From assembly GCA_965221595.1 (NCBI GenBank), contig OZ244900.1, positions 2,108,001-2,172,000 on the forward strand: DNA of 64,000 nt, written 5' to 3'. This DNA comes from JAAXGX01 sp965221595 (GTDB lineage Bacteria; Acidobacteriota; Vicinamibacteria; Vicinamibacterales; UBA8438). This document shows, one piece after another, positions 23,541 to 30,619 of the stretch; within the stretch, counting starts at the first letter, position 1, and every line of letters begins with the position of its first letter. The notes under the pieces are model-generated. The model was not told the origin of the DNA. It did no database searches and worked only from the letters and a program-made list of their open reading frames with translations. A program made the position numbers and the translations under genes.

Positions 23541-25295
23541 ATGAGTCGAGCCTCCGACCGCGATCTGCACTCGATTGGTGAGGCGCGCAGACTTGCGCGG
23601 CAGGCCAGGGCGGCGCAGGCCCGGCTCGGCGAGCTGACCCAGGACCGGATAGACGCCATCGTGGACGCCGCAGCCGGGGCCGCGGGCGCGGAAGCCGAGC
23701 CGCTGGCGGCGCTGGCGGTGGAAGAGACCGGTTACGGCATCGTGGCGGACAAGGTTCGCAAGAACCTTTTCGCCGCCCGCGACGTGCACCGCTTCATCCG
23801 TCCGATGAAGACCGTCGGCGTGATCCGGCGGCACGAGGAACGCAGGGTTCTGGACATCGCGGAGCCGTTCGGCGTCGTGGCCGCCCTGGTGCCATCCACG
23901 AATCCGACGTCCACTGCCATCTACAAGATCCTGATCGCCCTGAAGGCGCGTTGCGCCATCGTGATCAGCCCCCACCCGGCCGCCGTACGTTGCATTACGC
24001 GTACCGCCGACCTCATGGCGCGCGCCGCCGCACGCAGCGGCGCACCGGCGCATGCGGTGGGCTGGATGACGTCCGTCACGCTGGAGGGCACCCGGGAGCT
24101 AATGCGCCACCGCGATATCGCGGTCATCCTGGCAACGGGCGGCATGGGGCTGGTGCGAGCCGCCTACTCGGCGGGCAAACCCGCGTACGGTGTCGGGCCG
24201 GGCAATGCGCCCGCCTACATCGAGCGCTCCGCCGACGTCGCCAAGGCGGTCCGCGACATCATCGCCGGCAAGACTTTCGACAACGGTGTGCTGTGCTCGG
24301 CGGAGAACTCGGTCGTGGTCGACGAGCCCATCGCCGGCGAGGTGCGGCGCGAGTTCGGGGCCCGCGGCGGCTACTTCCTGTCCCCGGTCGAGTGCGAGGC
24401 GCTGGCGAAGGTCCTGGTGACTCCCCAGGCCCTGCCGAATCCGGCTCTGGTCGGCCGGCCGGCGGGTGAGATCGCGAAACGGGCCGGCATCGAGGTGCCC
24501 GCCGACACCCGTGTACTGATCGCGCCGCTCGACGGGGTCGGCCGCGACCACCCGTTGTCGATCGAGAAGCTGTGCCCCGTGCTGTCCTTCTATGTCGTCA
24601 GCGACTGGCGGGCCGGGTGTCAACGTTGCAAGGAGATTCTCGCGTACGGCGGGATGGGCCATACCATGTCCATCCATTCGCGCGACGACGCGGTCGTCCT
24701 CGAGTTCGGCCTTCGCAAGCCCGCGTTCCGCGTCGTCGTCAACACGCCGACGACCCACGGCTCGATCGGCCTCACGACCGGGCTCGACCCGGCCATGACG
24801 CTGGGATGCGGCGGTTACGGCGGCAACATCACCTCGGACAACATCTCGCCGCTGCATTTGCTCAACATCAAACGCCTGGCCTACGGGATTCGGCCGGCAG
24901 CCTCCGCGCCGGCCGCGCACCCGCCGTCCGACGCCCGGCTTCCCGAGCCGCCGCCAGCGCCGGCGGCGCCGGGGGTCGACGGCGACACGCTGGCGGAACG
25001 CGTGCACGCGTTCCTGGCCGACCGCGGCGTGGGCGGACACCCCCCGCGCCCGGAGCCCGAGCCGGCGCCGCCGACACCCGCGCCGACACCCGCGCCCGCG
25101 GCTTCGCCGCCCCCGCCCGCATCCCCCGCGGACGAGCCCCCAGCGGCCGCCGCCTTCGTCTGCGAGGACGACGTGCGGCAGGCTCTGCGGCACGCACGCT
25201 CGATAGTCATCGACGACCGCACCATCGTCACGCCCGCGGCCCGCGACCTGGCCGACCGGCACCGCGTCTTCCAGCACGCGCGACTTGCGCCATAG
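23541..25295 (+). CDS. Microcompartment-type acylating aldehyde dehydrogenase with long C-terminal tail
   Basis: Residues 1-450 form an EutE/PduP-type CoA-acylating aldehyde dehydrogenase. The catalytic Cys is at about residue 252 (FDNGVLCSAENSV), with GPGNAPAYIERSAD upstream and the THGSIGLTTGLDPAMTLGCG segment near the end. It would oxidise an aldehyde to acyl-CoA inside the shell. Residues 452-584 are unusual: a Pro/Ala linker, an amphipathic helix (DGDTLAERVHAFLADRGV, 480-497) resembling an encapsulation peptide, a second ~40-residue Pro-rich linker, and a 46-residue end (CEDDVRQALRHARSIVID, then TIVTPAARDLA) similar in pattern to the EutQ N terminus. The gene starts 56 nt after the shell gene. 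Confidence 0.88.
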   Translation: MSRASDRDLHSIGEARRLARQARAAQARLGELTQDRIDAIVDAAAGAAGAEAEPLAALAVEETGYGIVADKVRKNLFAARDVHRFIRPMKTVGVIRRHEERRVLDIAEPFGVVAALVPSTNPTSTAIYKILIALKARCAIVISPHPAAVRCITRTADLMARAAARSGAPAHAVGWMTSVTLEGTRELMRHRDIAVILATGGMGLVRAAYSAGKPAYGVGPGNAPAYIERSADVAKAVRDIIAGKTFDNGVLCSAENSVVVDEPIAGEVRREFGARGGYFLSPVECEALAKVLVTPQALPNPALVGRPAGEIAKRAGIEVPADTRVLIAPLDGVGRDHPLSIEKLCPVLSFYVVSDWRAGCQRCKEILAYGGMGHTMSIHSRDDAVVLEFGLRKPAFRVVVNTPTTHGSIGLTTGLDPAMTLGCGGYGGNITSDNISPLHLLNIKRLAYGIRPAASAPAAHPPSDARLPEPPPAPAAPGVDGDTLAERVHAFLADRGVGGHPPRPEPEPAPPTPAPTPAPAASPPPPASPADEPPAAAAFVCEDDVRQALRHARSIVIDDRTIVTPAARDLADRHRVFQHARLAP

Positions 25296-25307
25296 ATCGC
25301 CGCAGTC

Positions 25308-25347
25308 GCCCGACGGCTCCGTCCGGGCGCCCGGCCGCCCCGGCCGG
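25308..25347. terminator. Two GC-rich hairpins between convergent genes
   Basis: GCCCGACGG...CCGTCCGGGC (25308-25328, one bulge) and CCGGCCG-CCC-CGGCCGG (25331-25347, 7-bp stem) follow the aldehyde dehydrogenase stop and precede the convergent DUF5916 gene stop. There is no T-run, so Rho-independent activity is uncertain. Confidence 0.35.
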
Positions 25348-25355
25348 AGCGGGCG

Positions 25356-27722
25356 TCAGAACCGGAACAGCCGATTGATCTTGACGATTAGGGCGCGGTT
25401 CTGCAGGGGGAACCGCCGCGGCATCAACAGCGTGTCGGCGCGCTCCTCGTTGTAGACCACGAACAACTCGCTGCCGGCGTGATATTCCCAGCGGAGCCGC
25501 AGGTTGGTGCTGACGCTGCGGGTCGCGGAGTTGTACTGCACCAGGGCGCTGACGAACATCAGCGGGTTCAGCGCATAGATGGTCCGCGTGCTCACGAGCT
25601 GCGTATTGAAGGCGCCGAAAGGCAGGTCGATCCAGTTGAACGACACGTTGGGCTCGATGGACAGTTGCGGCGTCAGCTCGACGCGTGTGCCGAAGAACCC
25701 GCTGCCGAGGCCGAAGTTCACGCTGGTCTTCGTCCCGCCGTAAAAACCGCCATGCTGAATCGACGCGCGCCCGTTGACGCGATTCTGCTGCCCGAGCTGG
25801 TAGCCCACCTCCACGTCGTCGAAGCGGTACCCCCCCACGGGGACCGTGACGCCGGGTGCCAGCGGGAACGGCAGGTGGAGGTACTCGTAGTTGCGGTTGT
25901 AGATGACGTCGAACAGGTTGCTGTTCTCGAAATCGATGGCGAAACGCCCGCGGGCCTGCCGCGTCTCCAGCACGCCCCCGCGATCCGTGATGTAGTCGAT
26001 CTGCCCCTCCCAGAAGAACTGCCGGATGGACTCGATGGACCGCGGCCGCGGGCTGAACCGAAACTTGCCGAGGCTCTGCTCGAAACCCCGGCGGCGCAGA
26101 AACCCGATCTCGGGATTGAAGTCGCTGCCGACGACCAGCCGCTCGAGCATCACGCCGTAACGGTCGCCCGTGTAGTCGAGCTGCGCGCGGTGGCTCGACT
26201 GGTCGTCCCCGAGGTCGGACCCCGAGGTTCGCGTCTCCGCCCAGTAGGTGCTGATGTTGAGGTTCTGGTAGAACGAGAACAGGCCGTCGACGCCGTAGAC
26301 CTGGTTGGACCCGGTGCCCTCCTCTGACACCGAACGATCGGTGAACATGACCCCTACGTTGCTGCGCCGGAACAGGTCGCGCCGGACGCGGAGGACCGAG
26401 AAGCTCGTGGCGCGCGCAGCGGCGGCCGGCGCGTCGGCAGTCCGGATGTTCAGCATCCCGAGACTGAAGCGGCCGACGCGGCCCGTCATGCGGCCGCCCA
26501 CGTCGATCGGCACCTCCGACCCGCCGCTCAGCCCAATCCGGCGGCTGTAGAACAGGATCGGGGTGTTGCTGATCCCGGCAAACTGCCCGGCGCCGACCTC
26601 GCCGCCGAAAGCGAATACGCCCTGGTTCTCGAGGAAGAACTCGCGCTTCTCCGGAAAGAACAGGCTGAAGCGCGTCAGGTTGATCTGCTGCTCGTCAGCC
26701 TCCACCTGGGCGAAGTCCGTGTTGACGGTCAGGTCCGCGACGAGGTTCTCCGTGAAGCCGTACTTGATATCGAGACCCGCGTCGCCGGTCGCCACGTTGG
26801 CCAGGCGCGGTTCGGTCGTCCGCACGCCGTTCATCTCGGCAATGGCGTACGGCTTGAGCTCGAGGCTGAGGCCGGCGTCCGGCACCTCCAGGCCGACCAG
26901 CGTGGCGGCCTGCGAGACCTGCATGATGGCACTGTAGCTCCGGGACGCCGGGAGCGGCACGAGGGCCGAGTACTCGTTGTTCCAGACCACACGCCGTTCG
27001 ACGTTGAAGCCCCACACCTGGCTCCGGCCCGGACGGTAGCGCAGCGACTTGAACGGGATGGCGGCCTCGAACGTCCAGCCGCCGTCGAAGTGGCCGACCC
27101 GCACGCTCCAGACCGGGTTCCAGTCTCCGTTCCAGCCACGCTCGTTGGTTATCTGGCCGTCCATCCGCCCGCCGAGCGGGTTGACGACGAACTCGACGGC
27201 GTTGCGCCGGTCGTGGAACGTGTCGAGCACGATGCCGACGTACTGCCCCAGCCCCGTGCCGTCGCGGCGCATGTCGCTGGCGACCCACTCCGACGGCGGC
27301 GCCGCGCTCAGGCAGCGCGCGGATACGTAGAGGTCCGTGTCGTCATACGTCACCCAGATCTCGGTCTGCTCCGTGGCAATCTCGCCCTCGTCGGGCATGA
27401 CCTGGACGAAGCCGGAGGCCGGCGGCAGGTCGCGGTAGAGCCGCTCGTCGAGCACGCCGTCGAGATCGAGCGGCTCCGTCAGGCGGACCGCCCGGACCGT
27501 CGCCTGATACGCCTCGTCGCGTGCGATGAGCGCCGGCGGCACCGGCGGCGGCGGGCCGGCGGGAACCGCCTGACCGGCCAGGGCTGTTTCGGCGAGGATC
27601 GTCACGCCCAGCAGCGCCGCGCCGGCGGAGAGTCCAAACGCGGCAAGCCGCGGGTGCCGGCGCCTGCGGCGCGGCGCGCCGTCGGCGACTCCGTTCGGGA
27701 GATGATCGGGTCGCCGCCTCAC
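25356..27722 (-). CDS. DUF5916 outer-membrane protein with CBM9-like N-terminal domain
   Basis: After an N-terminal signal helix the protein has a CBM9-like beta domain (RAVRLTEPLDLDGVLDERLYRD, WVTYDDTDLYVSARC). A long C-terminal region full of alternating aromatic and polar beta strands follows and ends in INRLFRF, a terminal-Phe beta-barrel signature. FFPEKREFFLENQGVFAFGG is a hallmark of this family, which is abundant in Acidobacteriota and Bacteroidota. Its function is unknown. A GTG at 27722 is chosen as start because GGAGA lies 7 nt upstream; the longer GTG at 27800 falls in a decayed dispersed repeat. The product is 788 residues. Confidence 0.8.
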   Translation of the reverse strand: MRRRPDHLPNGVADGAPRRRRRHPRLAAFGLSAGAALLGVTILAETALAGQAVPAGPPPPVPPALIARDEAYQATVRAVRLTEPLDLDGVLDERLYRDLPPASGFVQVMPDEGEIATEQTEIWVTYDDTDLYVSARCLSAAPPSEWVASDMRRDGTGLGQYVGIVLDTFHDRRNAVEFVVNPLGGRMDGQITNERGWNGDWNPVWSVRVGHFDGGWTFEAAIPFKSLRYRPGRSQVWGFNVERRVVWNNEYSALVPLPASRSYSAIMQVSQAATLVGLEVPDAGLSLELKPYAIAEMNGVRTTEPRLANVATGDAGLDIKYGFTENLVADLTVNTDFAQVEADEQQINLTRFSLFFPEKREFFLENQGVFAFGGEVGAGQFAGISNTPILFYSRRIGLSGGSEVPIDVGGRMTGRVGRFSLGMLNIRTADAPAAAARATSFSVLRVRRDLFRRSNVGVMFTDRSVSEEGTGSNQVYGVDGLFSFYQNLNISTYWAETRTSGSDLGDDQSSHRAQLDYTGDRYGVMLERLVVGSDFNPEIGFLRRRGFEQSLGKFRFSPRPRSIESIRQFFWEGQIDYITDRGGVLETRQARGRFAIDFENSNLFDVIYNRNYEYLHLPFPLAPGVTVPVGGYRFDDVEVGYQLGQQNRVNGRASIQHGGFYGGTKTSVNFGLGSGFFGTRVELTPQLSIEPNVSFNWIDLPFGAFNTQLVSTRTIYALNPLMFVSALVQYNSATRSVSTNLRLRWEYHAGSELFVVYNEERADTLLMPRRFPLQNRALIVKINRLFRF

Positions 27723-27787
27723 AAGTCGTCTCCAGCGGCGCTCAGGGTCAGCCTCGATTCTTCGCAAGGATAGCAGCCCGTCGCCAT

Positions 27788-27872
27788 GCTCCCTCGTCAC
27801 GCCCTGTTCCGGCCGTGCGCGCCATTGTCACAACCGCGTCTCGGTGCGACGTACGGTGTCACCACGGGCTGA
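27788..27872. repeat. Decayed half-copy of the dispersed repeat
   Basis: CTCCCTCGTCACGCC (27789-27803) and TCTCGGTGCGACG followed by TCACCACGGGCTG (27839-27871) match the right half of the 62.3-kb copy with a few substitutions. The left half and the terminal CTAG are absent. It lies between the divergent DUF5916 and comM genes. I see nothing else recognisable in this gap. Confidence 0.5.
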
Positions 27873-28040
27873 CGGCGGATGCACGCCGGTACGCAGTTCC
27901 GTCCTGGTGCCGGATGCGTTGGGTTGGCACTACCTGCCTCCGCCGCCCCCGACGAGCGGGCTTCCGCTCCGGGTCGGTTTCCCAGACCGCGGTATCCATC
28001 CGCTGCCCGTGCCGGGCCGGCTGCTGGAGCGAAACTTGCG

Positions 28041-29564
28041 ATGCTCTGCTGCGTGCTGGCCCGCCTCTGGTCCGCAGCCCTCTTCGGTGTGGAAGCCACG
28101 CTGGTCCGCGTCGAGGTGGACGTCTCGTTCGGGCTCCCCGCATTCAGCATGGTGGGCCTGCCCGATTCGAGCGTCCGCGAGAGCCGCGACCGGGTGCGCA
28201 GCGCCATCCGCAATTCCGGCTTCGAGTTTCCGGCCCATCGCATCACCATCAACCTCGCGCCGGCGGACGTTCGCAAGCGCGGCACGTCGTTCGACCTGCC
28301 GATAGCCCTGGGTGTCCTGGCGGCGAGCGGCGCCATCAAGCAGCGCGAGTTTACCGAGCTGCTCGTGCTTGGCGAGCTGTCCCTCGATGGCCGCATCCAA
28401 CCGACGCGGGGCGTGCTGCCCGTCGCGCTGACGGCCCGTCGTCATCAGCTCTCGTTGCTGCTGCCGGCATCGAGCGGACCCGAGGCGGCGGTCGTACCGG
28501 ATCTCGAGAGCGGCGTGGTCTCCTCGCTGGCCGAGGCGGCGGCCGTGCTCAACGGCGAGCGCACCGCCGAGACGCCCGGGCCCGCCGCGTGCCAGCCGCC
28601 CGCTGCCGATACCGACCGCGACCTCGCCGACATTCGTGGCCAGCGCAACGCCAAGCGCGCGCTGGAGATTGCAGCGGCCGGTCAGCACAACCTGCTGCTG
28701 GTGGGTCCGCCGGGCGCCGGCAAGACGCTGCTGGCGTGGAGCCTGCCGGGTATCCTGCCGCCGCCCAGCTTCGAGGAAACCATGGAGACCAGTGCAATCC
28801 ACTCCGTACTCGGACTGGTACCGGCCGGAGGCGGACTCGTGCGCGGCCGGCCGTTCCGGGCGCCCCACCACACGGCCTCCGAAGCGGCGCTGATCGGGGG
28901 CGGCGCCGAGCCGCATCCGGGCGAGGTGAGTCTGGCCCACAACGGCGTGCTGTTCCTCGATGAGATCGCGGAGTTCGATCGGCGGGCTCTCGAGGTGCTC
29001 CGCCAACCGCTCGAGGACGGCTCCGTCAGCATCGCCAGGGCCGCGGGAATCGCGACCTTCCCGGCCCGGTTCATGCTGGTTGCCGCCATGAACCCCTGCG
29101 TCTGCGGCCATCTGGGAGATCCGCTGCGGCCATGCCGCTGCACGCCGATGCAGATCAGCCGCTACCACGGGCGGCTGTCGGGACCCCTGCGTGACCGGCT
29201 GGACATCGCCGTACCGCTGGCCGCAGTGCCGGCCGGGACGTTGATTGGTCCCCGCGATGGCGAATCGTCACACGTGGTCCGCGCGCGCGTGGTGAGCGCG
29301 AGGCAGCGCCAGGTCGAACGCTACCGCGGCCTGTCCTGGCTGACGAACGCCGGTCTGCGGGGCAAGCGACTGGCGGCCTTCTGCGCGCTGGGCCCCGACG
29401 AGCGGCGTCTGCTCGAACACGCGGTGACGCGCCTGGGGCTCTCAGCGCGGGCCTACGATCGGGTGCGCCGCGTCGCGCGCACCATCGCCGATCTGGAGGG
29501 TTCTGCCGTCGTCGAGGCGCCCCATCTCGCGGAAGCGCTGGGTTACCGGAATGAACAGGGCTGA
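28041..29564 (+). CDS. comM: ComM/YifB-family Mg-chelatase-like AAA ATPase
   Basis: This 507-residue protein has the YifB N-terminal domain (SAALFGVEATLVRVEVDVSFGLP, VGLPDSSVRESRDRVRSAI), then a Mg-chelatase AAA+ core with Walker A VGPPGAGKT, Walker B VLFLDEIAEF, FRAPHHTASEAALIGGG and AAMNPCVCGHLGD, and a C-terminal helical domain. ComM homologs are hexameric helicases that promote branch migration during integration of transforming DNA. The ATG at 28041 gives the expected N terminus; a GTG four codons later is an alternative. Pilus and ComEA genes elsewhere in the window fit natural transformation. Confidence 0.92.
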   Translation: MLCCVLARLWSAALFGVEATLVRVEVDVSFGLPAFSMVGLPDSSVRESRDRVRSAIRNSGFEFPAHRITINLAPADVRKRGTSFDLPIALGVLAASGAIKQREFTELLVLGELSLDGRIQPTRGVLPVALTARRHQLSLLLPASSGPEAAVVPDLESGVVSSLAEAAAVLNGERTAETPGPAACQPPAADTDRDLADIRGQRNAKRALEIAAAGQHNLLLVGPPGAGKTLLAWSLPGILPPPSFEETMETSAIHSVLGLVPAGGGLVRGRPFRAPHHTASEAALIGGGAEPHPGEVSLAHNGVLFLDEIAEFDRRALEVLRQPLEDGSVSIARAAGIATFPARFMLVAAMNPCVCGHLGDPLRPCRCTPMQISRYHGRLSGPLRDRLDIAVPLAAVPAGTLIGPRDGESSHVVRARVVSARQRQVERYRGLSWLTNAGLRGKRLAAFCALGPDERRLLEHAVTRLGLSARAYDRVRRVARTIADLEGSAVVEAPHLAEALGYRNEQG

Positions 29565-29619
29565 CAGGCGCGGGCGCCGCGTGGTAGTCTCTGCAGGTTC
29601 CGTGCAACACTCATCGTCC

Positions 29620-30513
29620 ATGCCGCGCTCGCGCCGCTTTCCTGTCCCGGCCAACGGTCGCAAGGCGTCCCGGCGATTCAACCTCCGGACGCGCCGACTC
29701 GTCGCCCTCGTGGGCGCGTTCCTGGTGGCACCGTTCGCCCTTGGCCTGTACGACCTGGGGTCGACGGTGCGAGCCACAATCGACGATCTCCGGGCGCGGA
29801 ACGCGCAGCTCGCGTTGGATGCCTCCGTGCATCGCAAGGCTGCCGAACACCTGAACGGGCAGTTGCCGGCGTTGCTTGCGGCGGTTGAGGACCTGGCCGA
29901 GCGCATCGGCATGGACCCGGCCGTGCGCACCGCCGTCGAGCATCTGCCCGACGCCACGCAGGCAACTCCCGGACGACCGGATTCGGACGAGCTGGACGCG
30001 GCAGGCGAGATCTTCGAGCAGCTGCGCGACCTGCTCGAGTCGCTGCAGGACGCGCTGGATGTCGTCACGCTGGGCGTGGCGCACCGCGAAGCGCTCGCCG
30101 ACGCCACCCCGACCATCTGGCCGGCCGACGGCTGGATCTCGGCAGGCTACGGCTATCGCGACGATCCGTTCACGGGTCAGCGGGACTTTCACCCGGCTGT
30201 CGACATCTCGACGCGGAAGGGTCAGCCTGTCTATGCAACAGCAGCCGGCCGCGTCACCCGCGCGTCCCGCAACGGGGCGTACGGTAATCTCGTTGAGATC
30301 AACCACGGATTCGGCCTGACGACCCGCTACGGGCACCTGTCGGAGTTCATCGTCGCCGCGGGCGACACGGTAGTGCGCGGCGACGTGATTGGGTCCGTCG
30401 GCGCAACCGGAAGAGCAACCGGGCACCACGTGCACTACGAGGTCCGCGCGGACGGGCGCGCGATCAACCCGCGCCGGCTCCTGGTCGACGCGCACGCCAC
30501 GGTCACGGACTAG
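29620..30513 (+). CDS. M23-family metallopeptidase, membrane-anchored
   Basis: A basic N terminus and one membrane helix (VALVGAFLVAPFALGLYDLG) are followed by a coiled-coil region (about residues 50-130). The LytM/M23 domain then has zinc ligands in FHPAVDIS (HxxxD) and HHVHYEV (HxH), and a GNLVEINHGFGLTTRYGHLSE core. It probably cleaves or binds peptidoglycan cross-bridges in the periplasm; coiled-coil M23 proteins often act in division or murein hydrolase control. The ATG at 29620 gives a compact N terminus, while the ATG at 29551 overlapping the comM stop is an alternative. Confidence 0.85.
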   Translation: MPRSRRFPVPANGRKASRRFNLRTRRLVALVGAFLVAPFALGLYDLGSTVRATIDDLRARNAQLALDASVHRKAAEHLNGQLPALLAAVEDLAERIGMDPAVRTAVEHLPDATQATPGRPDSDELDAAGEIFEQLRDLLESLQDALDVVTLGVAHREALADATPTIWPADGWISAGYGYRDDPFTGQRDFHPAVDISTRKGQPVYATAAGRVTRASRNGAYGNLVEINHGFGLTTRYGHLSEFIVAAGDTVVRGDVIGSVGATGRATGHHVHYEVRADGRAINPRRLLVDAHATVTD

Positions 30514-30619
30514 TCGAATTCGATCTCATGCCGCCTGTCGCGAGGGTCCGTCGGCCGGGACCATGCCGCGGCGCGCATGACTGCCGGCGCTGCCCGCCGG
30601 TGCACGCACCGGTCCCAGC

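Noticed and set aside
27723..27800. A longer start (GTG 27800) for the DUF5916 gene
   Set aside because: It lies inside a decayed dispersed repeat and has no ribosome site, whereas GTG 27722 has GGAGA at good spacing.
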